Assembly (NCBI GenBank): GCA_013824045.1
Contig: PNND01000003.1
Location: forward strand, 1-21,998
Reading direction: 5' to 3'
Length of the DNA stretch: 21,998 nucleotides
Origin: Rhodobacter sp.
Lineage (GTDB): Bacteria; Pseudomonadota; Alphaproteobacteria; Rhodobacterales; Rhodobacteraceae
Both the position numbers and the translations under genes were made by a program. The notes beneath the pieces are model-generated. The model was not told the origin of the DNA and did not search any database. It saw only the letters and a program-made list of their open reading frames with translations. Of the stretch, positions 7,797-16,251 are shown one piece after another; within the stretch, counting starts at the first letter, position 1; the number at the start of each line of letters is the position of its first letter.

Positions 7797-9089
7797 ATGC
7801 TGGATCTGCTGGTCAGGGCGGGGCGTCTTTCCGATGGGAAAACCCCGGTCGATATTGCGGTGAAGGACGGGCGGATCGTGGAGATCGCGCCCCGGATCGA
7901 GGCCGAGGCGGGCCGGGTGATCGAAGCGGGCGGGCGTTTGGTCGCGCCGCCCTTCGCGGACCCGCATTTCCATATGGATGCGACGCTGTCGCTGGGCCTG
8001 CCCCGGCTGAACCGATCCGGCACGCTGCTGGAGGGCATCGCGCTTTGGGGCGAGTTGAAGCCGCTGTTGACGGTGGAGGCGGTGAAGGAACGCGCGCTGC
8101 GCTACTGCGATCTGGCAGTGGCGCAGGGGCTGTTATCGATCCGGACCCATGTCGATGTCTGCGATGATCGGCTGACGGCGGTCGAGGCGCTGTTGGAGGT
8201 GAAGCGGGAGGTTGCGGGGTATATCGACCTGCAGCTGGTGGCCTTTCCGCAAGATGGGCTGTTCCGCGACCCGACGGCGCATCGGAACCTGATCCGGGCC
8301 TTGGATATGGGTGTCGATGTGGTGGGGGGCATCCCGCATTTCGAACGCACGATGCAGGCGGGGGCGGACTCGGTTCGCGCGCTTTGTGAGATCGCAGCGG
8401 AGCGGGGGTTGCCCGTCGATCTGCATTGCGACGAAAGCGACGATCCGATGAGCCGCCATATCGAGACGCTGGCGGCGGAAACCGTGCGGCTGGGCCTGCA
8501 AGGGCGGGTGGTGGGCAGTCACTGCACGTCGATGCATTCGATGGACAATTACTATGCGTCGAAGCTGATCCCTCTGATCGCGGAGGCGGGGCTGCATATC
8601 GTGCCCAATCCGCTGATCAACATCACGCTGCAGGGGCGGTCTGACACCTATCCCCGCCGGCGGGGGATGACCCGGGTGCCGGAGTTGCGGGCGGCGGGGG
8701 TGAATGTGGCCTTCGGGCAGGATTGCACGATGGACCCGTGGTATCCGCTGGGGTCCGCCGACATGCTGGAAGTGGCGCATATGGGGGTGCATGCGGTTCC
8801 CATGACATCGCGCGAGGCGATGGGGTGGGCCTTCACCTCGGTCACCGTGAACGGGCATCTGGCGATGGGGTTGCCGGACCCGACGCTGCGGGTGGGCGGG
8901 CCTGCGACGATGGTGGTGCTGCAGGCGCGGGACCCGATCGAGGCGGTGCGGATGAAGGCAACGCGGATCGCGGTGATCCGCGCGGGCCGGGTGATTGCCG
9001 AGACCGCGCCGCGACTGGCGCGGCTGGATTTGCCGGGGCGTCCGGCGGGGTTGGACCCCGCCGATTACGCGCCGGTGGCGGAAGACTGA
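7797..9089 (+). CDS. CodA-family amidohydrolase, probable 5-methylcytosine/cytosine-type deaminase
   Basis: Metal-dependent deaminase of the amidohydrolase superfamily, 430 residues (E. coli CodA is 427). Start ATG 7797 has GGGGGTG just upstream; an in-frame ATG at 7764 has no ribosome site. The active site aligns with CodA at a constant offset of four: H57 and H59 (HFH), Q152, H210, E213, H242 and D309. The next residue is C310, where CodA has Asp314. From the literature as I recall it, CodA homologues lacking that Asp, including one from Rhodobacter sphaeroides, deaminate 5-methylcytosine to thymine, which CodA cannot do. It heads a cluster with a BMP-type importer, an amidase and a flavin monooxygenase, so the substrate is probably imported. 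The family call is sure; the substrate is a prediction. Confidence 0.88.
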   Translation: MLDLLVRAGRLSDGKTPVDIAVKDGRIVEIAPRIEAEAGRVIEAGGRLVAPPFADPHFHMDATLSLGLPRLNRSGTLLEGIALWGELKPLLTVEAVKERALRYCDLAVAQGLLSIRTHVDVCDDRLTAVEALLEVKREVAGYIDLQLVAFPQDGLFRDPTAHRNLIRALDMGVDVVGGIPHFERTMQAGADSVRALCEIAAERGLPVDLHCDESDDPMSRHIETLAAETVRLGLQGRVVGSHCTSMHSMDNYYASKLIPLIAEAGLHIVPNPLINITLQGRSDTYPRRRGMTRVPELRAAGVNVAFGQDCTMDPWYPLGSADMLEVAHMGVHAVPMTSREAMGWAFTSVTVNGHLAMGLPDPTLRVGGPATMVVLQARDPIEAVRMKATRIAVIRAGRVIAETAPRLARLDLPGRPAGLDPADYAPVAED

Positions 9090-9120
9090 AACAAAAACCA
9101 CATCAACGGGGAGAACTGCC

Positions 9121-10104
9121 ATGACCTTTTCGACGACACGCCGGACGCTGCTGATGGGGGCTGCCGCCACGCTGGCGCTGCCTGCCTATATCCGCCGGGT
9201 GAATGCCCAGACGGTGATCAAGGTGGCGGGGGTCCATGCCTCGCCGGTGGAGAATGCGTGGAACTCGCGCATCCATGCCGCGATGCAGGCGGCGGCGGCG
9301 GATGGGCTGATCGAGTATGAGTTCAGCGAAGGGGTGGCCGCGACCGACTATCCCCGCGCGATGCGGGAATATGCCGAAGGCGGGGCGAAGCTGATCTGGG
9401 GCGAAAGCTATGCCGTGGAGGCCGAGGCGCGCGCGGTGGCGGCGGACTATCCCGAGACGGCGTTCCTGATGGGATCGTCGGGCGGACCGGAGGGCGAGAA
9501 TTTCGGTGTCTTCGGCACGCGCAACCATGAGGCGGCCTATCTGGCGGGGATGCTGGCGGGGAAGATGTCGACGACGAATACGTTTGGGTCGGTCGGTGGC
9601 TATCCGATCCCTGAGGTGAACCTGCTGATCAACGCCTTCCGCATGGGCGTGAAAGAGGTGAACCCGGAGGCGAAGTTCCTGAACGGCTTCATCGGGGCGT
9701 GGTTCGATCCGGCCAAGGCCAAGGAAGCGGCGGTGGCGCAGATCGATGGCGGGGCCGATATCCTGTTCGGCGAACGGATCGGCACGGCGGATGGCGCGCA
9801 GGAGCGCGGGGTGAAGGCGATCGGGTCGCTGATCGATTATACGCCGCGCTATCCGGGCACAGTGTTTGCCAATGCGATCTGGAACTATCGCCCGACGATT
9901 GAGGCCATCGTGGCCGATGTGGTGGCGGGCAATCCGGTCGGGCGGGATTACACCGAGTACTCCTTTATGAAGTACGGCGGGAACGAGCTGATCTACGTGG
10001 CCGAGGAAGTGCCTGCAGATGCGGTGCCTGCGATGGAAGAGAAGAAGGCCGCCATCGCGGCGGGCACGTTCGAGGTGCCGATCGACGCGAACGAGCCTGC
10101 CTGA
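9121..10104 (+). CDS. BMP-family ABC transporter substrate-binding protein
   Basis: Periplasmic binding protein of the basic-membrane-protein (PnrA/YufN) family, 327 residues. Characterised members bind nucleosides. The start has GGGGAG 7 nt upstream. The N-terminus carries a twin-arginine-type signal (TTRRTLLMGAAATLALPAYI) ending near VNAQ. The mature part shows family features such as EAAYLAGMLAGKMS (about residues 137-150), VGGYPIPEVN, and FGERIGTADGAQERGVKAIG near the C-terminal lobe. It follows the deaminase by 31 bp and precedes the amidase by 2 bp. With the deaminase in the same operon, a nucleobase, nucleoside or similar N-heterocycle is the likely ligand; the sequence alone does not show which. 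Confidence 0.9.
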   Translation: MTFSTTRRTLLMGAAATLALPAYIRRVNAQTVIKVAGVHASPVENAWNSRIHAAMQAAAADGLIEYEFSEGVAATDYPRAMREYAEGGAKLIWGESYAVEAEARAVAADYPETAFLMGSSGGPEGENFGVFGTRNHEAAYLAGMLAGKMSTTNTFGSVGGYPIPEVNLLINAFRMGVKEVNPEAKFLNGFIGAWFDPAKAKEAAVAQIDGGADILFGERIGTADGAQERGVKAIGSLIDYTPRYPGTVFANAIWNYRPTIEAIVADVVAGNPVGRDYTEYSFMKYGGNELIYVAEEVPADAVPAMEEKKAAIAAGTFEVPIDANEPA

Positions 10105-10106
10105 TC

Positions 10107-11405
10107 TTGCAGGACGCCACGTCTTTGGCGGCGGCGATAGCCTCGGGTGCGGTTTCTGCGCCCGAGGTTCTTGCGGCTGCGGTGGCGGCGTCGGATCGGT
10201 TCGGGGCGGTGGTGCGGGTGGAGCCTGCACTGGAGCACGGGTTTGTGCCGGGGCCGTTTTGCGACGTGCCGTTTCTGGGCAAGGATCTTGGGTCTGGCGC
10301 GGCGGGGATGACGCCTGTGGCGGGCTCAAGCGCGCTGGCACGGCGGCGGGTGGATCAAGGGCGGGACAGTGATCTGTTTGCGCGTTTCCGGGCGGCGGGG
10401 TTGGTGCTTTTTGGGCTGACGGCGGTGCCGGAGTTTGGGCTGGCTTTGACATCTGATCCGGCGGTGAACCCTTGGGATGCGCGGCTGTCGCCGGGGGGAT
10501 CATCCGGCGGGGCGGCGGCGGCGGTTGCGGGGGGAATCGTGGCGATTGCCCATGCGACCGATGCGGCGGGGTCGATCCGGATGCCAGCGGCGTGCTGCGG
10601 GTTGGTGGGGTTGAAGCCGTCGCGCGGGGCGGTGCCGATGGGGCCGGATCAGGGCAATTGGCTGATGGGGTTGGCGAGCGAGTTGGTTCTGGCGCGGTCG
10701 GTCCGGGATGTGGCCACGGCCTTTGACGCGGTGGCGGAGCCTTGTGCCGGGGCGCGGGCCTTTGCGGCCGGGCGCGTGGCGATGGTGGTGCCGGAGGGGT
10801 GCGACCCGGCGCAGGTCGCCGGGGTGGAAGCGGTGGCGGAGGTACTGCGCGGCTTCGGGCTGGAAGTAGAGCAGCGGGCGTTTCCCGCCGCGCTGGCCGC
10901 GCGGGCCGAACGGGTGGCCCAGACCGTTCTGGCAGCATCCTTGGCGGAATGGATGGGGTTTTTGGGCGTGGAGGCAGATGAGATCACGCCCATCGCGGCG
11001 GCGATGATGGCCGAGGGGCAGGCGATGACGGCGGCGGAGCTGTTCGCGGTGAGCCGCGAGATGGCCGTGCTGACGGCGGAATGGGAGGCGTGGATGGCAG
11101 GCGTGGATGCGGTGATCCAGCCGGTTCTGGCGCAGGGGGTGCCGGAGGTTGGGGCCTTTGACATGCAAGCGCGGGATGTGGCCGCGCATTTCGCGCAGAT
11201 GGCCGCCGTCGCACCGGGGGCGGCCTTAGCCAATGCGGCGGGGTTTCCGGCTATCGTGGTTCCGGTGGCGGGGGCGGGCATCCCGGTGGGCGTGCAGATC
11301 GCAGGCAGACTGGGCTGTGACCGGGGATTGCTGGCGCTGGCGGCGCGGGTGGCGGGGGAATTGCCGCCTGTCGCTTATCCTTTCGATATCGCGGGGCATC
11401 CATGA
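10107..11405 (+). CDS. Amidase-signature-family hydrolase (TTG start)
   Basis: Serine amidase, 432 residues, probably cytoplasmic since no signal is seen. I start it at TTG 10107, 2 bp after the preceding TGA. This gives MQDATSLAAAIASG, matching the helix with which amidases usually begin; no ATG fits. There is no clear ribosome site, so translation probably re-initiates after the binding-protein gene. The Ser-cisSer-Lys triad is K59 (LGKDLG), S132 (SPGGSSGG) and S156. The nucleophile motif is DAAGSIRMPA, where the family usually has DxGGSIRxPA, so one conserved glycine is Ala. It would hydrolyse a C-N amide, perhaps an opened-ring or carbamoyl intermediate in the same pathway. The ATPase ATG overlaps its stop by 4 bp. 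Substrate unknown. Confidence 0.88.
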   Translation: MQDATSLAAAIASGAVSAPEVLAAAVAASDRFGAVVRVEPALEHGFVPGPFCDVPFLGKDLGSGAAGMTPVAGSSALARRRVDQGRDSDLFARFRAAGLVLFGLTAVPEFGLALTSDPAVNPWDARLSPGGSSGGAAAAVAGGIVAIAHATDAAGSIRMPAACCGLVGLKPSRGAVPMGPDQGNWLMGLASELVLARSVRDVATAFDAVAEPCAGARAFAAGRVAMVVPEGCDPAQVAGVEAVAEVLRGFGLEVEQRAFPAALAARAERVAQTVLAASLAEWMGFLGVEADEITPIAAAMMAEGQAMTAAELFAVSREMAVLTAEWEAWMAGVDAVIQPVLAQGVPEVGAFDMQARDVAAHFAQMAAVAPGAALANAAGFPAIVVPVAGAGIPVGVQIAGRLGCDRGLLALAARVAGELPPVAYPFDIAGHP

Positions 11406-12919
11406 ACGCTGGCGCGGTGTTGGAACTGGAGGGAATTACCAAGCGGTTCGGGGCGCTGGTGGCGAATGATGATGTCACCCTGTCGCTGCAGAAGGGTGAG
11501 GTGCTGGCGCTGCTTGGAGAGAACGGCGCGGGCAAGACGACGCTGATGAACATCCTGTTTGGCCATTATGCGGCGGATGCGGGCGAGGTGCGGGTGGAGG
11601 GCAAGCCCCTGCCTTCGGGCAAGCCGCGCGCGGCCATCGCGGCGGGCGTTGGCATGGTGCACCAGCATTTCACGCTGGCGGGCAATCTGACGGTGTTGGA
11701 GAACATCGTGATCGGGTCGGAGTCGCTTTGGAAACTGGGGATGGACCGCGAAGGGGCGGAGCGGAAGATCCGCGCCCTGTCGGTGCAGTTTGGCCTGCCG
11801 GTGGACCCTGCGGCGCGGATCGGCGATCTGTCGGTAGGGGAGCGGCAGCGGGTTGAGATCCTCAAGGCGCTTTACCGTGATGCGCGTATCCTGATTCTGG
11901 ATGAGCCGACGGCGGTGCTGGCGCGGCCCGAGGCGGAGCAATTGTTCACCATCCTGCGTGGGATGGCGCAGGGTGGGCTGTCGATCATCTTCATCAGCCA
12001 CAAGCTGCATGAGGTCATGGGCGCATCGGACCGGGTGGTCGTGCTGCGCGGCGGCAAGGTCGTGGCGGAACGGGCGACGGGGCAGACCAATGCCGCCGAA
12101 CTGGCCGAGTTGATGGTTGGGCGCGCCGTAGCGCGGCCCAAGCGGGCGGCGCATGAGGTGGGCGCGCCGGTGGTGGTGGCAGAGGGGCTTTCGGTATCCT
12201 CAGGCGGTGGCATGGCGCTGGACCGGGTGCGGTTCGAGGTGCGGGCAGGGGAAATTCTGGGCATCGTCGGTGTGTCGGGCAACGGGCAGGCGATGCTGGG
12301 GCGGGTGCTTTCGGGCTTGGCGCGGCCGGATGCGGGGACGATCACCTTTGACGGGCGCGACATTTCCCGGATCACCCCGCGCGAGGCGGTGGGGTTGGGC
12401 ATCGGGCGGGTGCCGGAGGATCGCCATGCCGAGGGGGTGGTGGGCGATCTGGCCGTGTGGGAAAATGCGGTGCTGGAGCGGCTGCGGGACTTCGCGCGGT
12501 GGGGCTTTGTGCGGCGGCGGGCGGCGGAGGCCCATGCGGCGGGGCTGATCGCGCGCTTTGACATTCGGGGCGCGGGGCCTGCGACGCGGACGCGGCTGTT
12601 GTCGGGCGGGAATATGCAGAAGCTGATCCTTGGGCGCAATCTGGCGGCGGGGCCGCGGTTTCTGTTGGCGAACCAACCGACGCGGGGGCTGGACGAGGGG
12701 GCCATTGCGGCGGTGCATCAGGAATTGCTGATGGCGCGGGCCGAGGGGGCGGCGATCCTGCTGATATCGGAAGATCTGGATGAGGCGGTGGGACTGTCGG
12801 ATCGGTTGCAGGCGATATCCAAGGGGCGGCTGTCAGAGCCGATTGCCGCCGAGGCGGTGGATGCGCGGCGCTTGGGGTTGATGATGGCCGGGGTCTGGGA
12901 GACGCGCGATGCGGTTTGA
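11402..12919 (+). CDS. BMP-type ABC transporter ATP-binding protein with two nucleotide-binding domains
   Basis: Cytoplasmic ATPase of a nucleoside-type importer (YufO/NupO-like), 505 residues with two fused domains. Domain 1 has intact Walker A GENGAGKTT (39-47), signature LSVGERQR (143-150), Walker B ILILDEPT (163-170) and H200. Domain 2 (from about 258) is degenerate. Its Walker A is GVSGNGQA (290-297) without the lysine, and the Walker B region reads LLANQPTRGLD, with Gln where the catalytic Glu would be; its signature LSGGNMQK is intact. From recall this asymmetry is normal for the sugar and BMP subfamily. The start overlaps the amidase stop (ATGA) and the end overlaps the first permease by 11 bp. 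Confidence 0.93.
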   Translation: MNAGAVLELEGITKRFGALVANDDVTLSLQKGEVLALLGENGAGKTTLMNILFGHYAADAGEVRVEGKPLPSGKPRAAIAAGVGMVHQHFTLAGNLTVLENIVIGSESLWKLGMDREGAERKIRALSVQFGLPVDPAARIGDLSVGERQRVEILKALYRDARILILDEPTAVLARPEAEQLFTILRGMAQGGLSIIFISHKLHEVMGASDRVVVLRGGKVVAERATGQTNAAELAELMVGRAVARPKRAAHEVGAPVVVAEGLSVSSGGGMALDRVRFEVRAGEILGIVGVSGNGQAMLGRVLSGLARPDAGTITFDGRDISRITPREAVGLGIGRVPEDRHAEGVVGDLAVWENAVLERLRDFARWGFVRRRAAEAHAAGLIARFDIRGAGPATRTRLLSGGNMQKLILGRNLAAGPRFLLANQPTRGLDEGAIAAVHQELLMARAEGAAILLISEDLDEAVGLSDRLQAISKGRLSEPIAAEAVDARRLGLMMAGVWETRDAV

Positions 12920-13958
12920 ACGGCGCGAGGAGGTATCGGTTTCGGCGCTGATTCTTGCGCCGCTGGGGGCCGTGCTGGCGGCGCTGGTGCTGTGTGCCGG
13001 GCTGATTGCAATGGCGGGGGTCAGCCCTTGGACGGCTTATGCCGAGATGCTGCGCGGGGCCTTTGGTTCGCGTCTGGCGGTGACGGAGACGTTCACCCGC
13101 GCCTCACCCCTGATCTTGACCGGGCTGGCGGCGGCGGTCGCGTTCCGGGCGCGGCTGTGGAACATCGGGGGTGAGGGGCAGTTTTACATGGGGGCGCTGG
13201 CGGCGGCGGCGCTGGGGCATTCGGTGCTGATAGGATGGCCTTTGCCTTTGGCTTGGGCGGCGCTGGCGGCGGCGGGGATGGCGGCGGGGGCGGTGCTTCT
13301 GCTGGTGCCCGCGCTGCTGCGGTTGCGGTTTGGCGTGGATGAGGTGGTGACGACCTTGTTGCTGAATTTCATCGTGCTCTTGTTCGTGGGGCTGATGGTC
13401 GAAGGGGTGCTGAAGGACCCGATGGCCTTTGGCTGGCCGCAATCGGTGCCGGTGGCGGCGGGGCTGCGGCTGCCCGATCTGGTGCCCCGGTCGCGGCTGC
13501 ATGTGGGGATCGTGCTGGCGGTTGTGGTGGTGCTGGTGGTCTGGCTGGTGCAGTCGCGGACGGTGTTCGGGGCCGAGACGCGGGCGGCGGGGTTGAACCC
13601 GCGGGCGGCGGCATTCGCGGGGGTGCCCATCACGGCCACGCTGGTGAAGGTGGCGCTTTTGTCAGGGGGGCTGGCGGGGCTGGCGGGCGCGATCGAGGTG
13701 CTGGGGCCGGTGGGATATGTGACCACCACCCTTTCGCCGGGCTTTGGCTATGCGGGGATCGTGGTCGCGATGCTGGCGGCGCTGCATCCTTTGGGCGTCG
13801 TGGCGGCGTCGGTCTTTGTGGCGACGGTGTTTGTCGGCGCGGATGCGATGAGCCGGGCGACAGGGGTGCCGAGCTTTATCGCCGATGTGATCATGGCGGT
13901 GGCGCTTTTGGCGATGCTGGTGGCGCTGCTCTTCACAACCTATCGGGTGCGGCGATGA
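12909..13958 (+). CDS. BMP-type ABC transporter permease 1 (YufP/NupP-like)
   Basis: Inner-membrane permease of the nucleoside-type importer, 349 residues. GGGAGA lies about 7 nt before the ATG, inside the end of the ATPase gene (11-bp overlap). About nine hydrophobic segments are visible, the first near residues 14-36. Family landmarks are LTGLAAAVAFRARLWNIGGEGQFYMGA (about 70-97), VDEVVTTLLLNFIV and the GLNPRAAAFAGVPI coupling loop, followed by SGGLAGLAGAIEVLG. It ends with a 4-bp overlap onto the second permease. No defects seen. Confidence 0.92.
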   Translation: MRFERREEVSVSALILAPLGAVLAALVLCAGLIAMAGVSPWTAYAEMLRGAFGSRLAVTETFTRASPLILTGLAAAVAFRARLWNIGGEGQFYMGALAAAALGHSVLIGWPLPLAWAALAAAGMAAGAVLLLVPALLRLRFGVDEVVTTLLLNFIVLLFVGLMVEGVLKDPMAFGWPQSVPVAAGLRLPDLVPRSRLHVGIVLAVVVVLVVWLVQSRTVFGAETRAAGLNPRAAAFAGVPITATLVKVALLSGGLAGLAGAIEVLGPVGYVTTTLSPGFGYAGIVVAMLAALHPLGVVAASVFVATVFVGADAMSRATGVPSFIADVIMAVALLAMLVALLFTTYRVRR

Positions 13959-14896
13959 TGGAGGCCTTTGAGATTCTGACCACGGCGAGCCTGTGGGCGG
14001 CGGTGTTGCGGATCGCCACGCCGCTGATCTTTGGCGTGCTGGGGGCGTTGATCTGTGAGCGGGCTGGGGTGCTGAACCTTGGGATCGAGGGGATCATGAC
14101 CATGGGGGCCATGGTCGGCTGGCTGACGGTCTATTGGGGCGGCGATCTTTGGACCGGGCTGGCCATGGCGGTGCTGGCGGGGATGGTGATGGGGTGGGTG
14201 CATGCCATGCTGACGGTGCCCTTGGGCCTGTCGCAGCATGTGTCGGGGCTGGGGATCACTCTGTTGGCATCGGCGCTGTCCTATTACCTTTATCGGCTTT
14301 GGGTGGAGGTGGGGGATCTGCCGCCCACGATCGAGCCGTTCCTGCCTTGGGCGGTGCCCTTCCTTTCGGACATTCCCTTTGTGGGCGAGGTGCTGTTCAC
14401 CCAGACGCCGCCCACCTATGTGGCGCTGATGTTGGTGGGGGTGGTGGCGTGGATGCTGGCGCGCACGCCGATGGGGCTGGCGCTGCGGATGACGGGGGAG
14501 AACCCCCATGCGGTGGAGGCGCAGGGATTGAACCCGGTGCGTATCCGCATCTGGGCGGTGATGGTGGGATCGGGGATCATGGCGTTGGGCGGAGCCTTCC
14601 TGACGACGGCGGCCTTCAACAGCTTTTTCCCCGGCATGGTGCAGGGGCGCGGCTGGATCTGCATCGCACTGGTGGTGTTCGCGTCATGGCGGCCGGGTAA
14701 GGCGTTGATCGGGGCGCTGCTGTTTGCACTGTTCGACGCGTTCCAGTTGCGGTTGCAGACGGTGGTGGAGGGGGTGCCCTATCAGCTGTTCCTGATGGCG
14801 CCCTATGTGCTGTCCATCGTGGCGCTGATCCTTGTGGCGCGGCGGGCGCGGGTGCCGGAGGCGTTGATGCAGCCCTATCGGCGCGGCGAGCGCTAG
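13955..14896 (+). CDS. BMP-type ABC transporter permease 2 (YufQ/NupQ-like)
   Basis: Second inner-membrane permease of the importer, 313 residues, about eight to nine helices. The ATG overlaps the previous stop (ATGA); a second ATG follows directly (MM), so the start is uncertain by one codon. Family landmarks are ERAGVLNLGIEGIMTMGAM (about 30-48), LGLSQHVSGLGITLLASALSYY (near 90-110), the coupling loop NPHAVEAQGLNP and a conserved GRGWICIALVVFASWRP near residue 230. It completes a full importer: one binding protein, one double ATPase and two permeases. A strong hairpin follows the stop. Confidence 0.92.
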   Translation: MMEAFEILTTASLWAAVLRIATPLIFGVLGALICERAGVLNLGIEGIMTMGAMVGWLTVYWGGDLWTGLAMAVLAGMVMGWVHAMLTVPLGLSQHVSGLGITLLASALSYYLYRLWVEVGDLPPTIEPFLPWAVPFLSDIPFVGEVLFTQTPPTYVALMLVGVVAWMLARTPMGLALRMTGENPHAVEAQGLNPVRIRIWAVMVGSGIMALGGAFLTTAAFNSFFPGMVQGRGWICIALVVFASWRPGKALIGALLFALFDAFQLRLQTVVEGVPYQLFLMAPYVLSIVALILVARRARVPEALMQPYRRGER

Positions 14897-14897
14897 C

Positions 14898-14912
14898 TTA
14901 GGCTGGGCCTAA
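14898..14912 (+). repeat. Small inverted repeat after the permease stop
   Basis: TTAGGC-TGG-GCCTAA, perfect 6-bp arms, begins 2 bp after the permease stop and sits 2 bp before a larger hairpin. Function unknown; it may be part of a 3'-end or attenuation structure. Confidence 0.4.
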
Positions 14913-14914
14913 TC

Positions 14915-14946
14915 AGGGCCGAGCGAAATGCGTGTTTCGCGGCCCT
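14915..14946 (+). terminator. Strong hairpin between transporter genes and flavoprotein gene
   Basis: AGGGCC-GA-GCGAAA, loop TGCGTG, then TTTCGC-GGCCCT: twelve pairs with a 2-nt bulge. No T-run follows (atccttgg). It may reduce read-through, stabilise the upstream mRNA or attenuate the flavoprotein gene. Confidence 0.5.
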
Positions 14947-15007
14947 ATCCTTGGCCGTAGACCGATGGGCAGGGGCCGGGTGGCCAAAGCTGGATGGGGA
15001 TGGCGCG

Positions 15008-16246
15008 ATGGCGGGCGAAACGGTCGAGACGCTGGTGATCGGGGGCGGGCAGGCGGGGCTGGCCATGAGCGCGCATCTGGGGCGGCGCGGCATGGAGCAT
15101 CTGGTGCTGGAGCGGCACCGCATCGCGGAGCGCTGGCGGACGGAGCGGTGGGATTCGCTGGTGGCGAATGGGCCGGCTTGGCATGACCGGTTTCCGGACC
15201 TGACCTTTGACGATATCGACGGCGGCAGTTTCGCGTCGAAAGACCGGATCGTGCAGTATTTCGAGACCTATGCCGCGCAGAACGGATCGCCCATCCGCTG
15301 CGGGGTGGAGGTGCGGTCACTGGAGCGGATGGCGGATGGCCGGTTCCGGGCCGAGACATCCGAAGGCGTGATCACCGCGCGCAATGTGGTGTCGGCCACA
15401 GGGCCGTTTCAGAAGCCGGTCTTTCCGGCGATGATCCCCGACGGCGCGGGTCTGGTGCAGATGCATTCCAGCGCCTATCGCAATCCGGGACAGTTGCCCG
15501 AGGGCGCGGTTCTGGTGATCGGGGCGGGATCGTCAGGGTCGCAGATCGCGGATGAATTGCTGCGGGCGGGGCGGCAGGTCTTTCTGTCGGTCGGGCCGCA
15601 TGATCGGCCACCGCGTGCCTATCGCGGGCGCGATTTCGTCTGGTGGCTGGGGGCGCTGGGCAAGTGGGATGCGCGGGCGGCGACGCCGGGCACAGAGCAT
15701 GTGACGATTGCGGTGAGCGGGGCCGGGGGCGGGGAGACAGTGGATTTCCGCAAACTGGCCGCGCGCGGCATGGTGCTGGTGGGGCGGACCGAGGGCTATG
15801 CGGGCGGCGTGTTGCGCTTTGCGCCCGATCTGGCGGCGAATATCGCGCGGGGGGATGCCAATTACCTGTCGGTGCTGGAGGAGGCGGATGCCTATGCGGC
15901 GCGCGAGGGGCTTGATCTGCCCGAGGAGCCGGAGGCCAAGCGCATCGGCCCCGATCCGGACTGCGTGACGGACCCTGTCCTGTCGCTTGATCTTGCGGCG
16001 GTGGGGGTGACGTCGGTGATCTGGGCGACAGGTTATGTGCTGGACTTCGGCTGGATGAAGATTGACGTCTTTGACGACAAGGGCCGCCCGCGCCATGAGC
16101 GGGGCGTGTCCGTGGTGCCGGGGCTCTATTTCATCGGCCTGCCGTGGCTGTCACGCCGGGCGTCGCCCTTCATCTGGGGCGTCTGGCATGATGCAGACCA
16201 TCTGGCCGGACAGATCGCGGCGCGGAGCCACGTGCTGCCTGCCTGA
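15008..16246 (+). CDS. FAD/NAD(P)-dependent monooxygenase-like flavoprotein (FMO/CzcO type)
   Basis: Cytoplasmic flavoprotein, 412 residues. Start ATG 15008 has GGGGA upstream; a longer TTG-initiated frame from 14951 lacks support. The FAD-binding GGGQAG is at about residues 12-17 (LVIGGGQAGLAMSAHL). The second dinucleotide motif GAGSSG is at 172-177 (VLVIGAGSSGSQIADELL) for NAD(P)H. Between them lies the FMO-like segment VQMHSSAYRNPGQLP (150-164). A late ATG (ATGYVLDF) and FIGLPWLSRR complete the fold. Such enzymes oxygenate N, S or carbonyl groups. It follows the transporter cluster on the same strand after 111 bp with a hairpin, so it may share the pathway or be separately expressed. Its stop is 5 bp from the convergent small membrane protein gene. 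Substrate unknown. Confidence 0.87.
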   Translation: MAGETVETLVIGGGQAGLAMSAHLGRRGMEHLVLERHRIAERWRTERWDSLVANGPAWHDRFPDLTFDDIDGGSFASKDRIVQYFETYAAQNGSPIRCGVEVRSLERMADGRFRAETSEGVITARNVVSATGPFQKPVFPAMIPDGAGLVQMHSSAYRNPGQLPEGAVLVIGAGSSGSQIADELLRAGRQVFLSVGPHDRPPRAYRGRDFVWWLGALGKWDARAATPGTEHVTIAVSGAGGGETVDFRKLAARGMVLVGRTEGYAGGVLRFAPDLAANIARGDANYLSVLEEADAYAAREGLDLPEEPEAKRIGPDPDCVTDPVLSLDLAAVGVTSVIWATGYVLDFGWMKIDVFDDKGRPRHERGVSVVPGLYFIGLPWLSRRASPFIWGVWHDADHLAGQIAARSHVLPA

Positions 16247-16251
16247 CCGGA

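Noticed and set aside
9103..10938. 611-codon open frame on the minus strand
   Set aside because: It lies opposite the BMP binding protein and amidase genes, is Pro/Arg/His-rich low-complexity, and has no domain; a GC-skewed shadow frame.
12177..12919. Second ATPase domain as a damaged or pseudogene domain
   Set aside because: Loss of the Walker A lysine and catalytic Glu is, from recall, normal for the second domain in this transporter subfamily.
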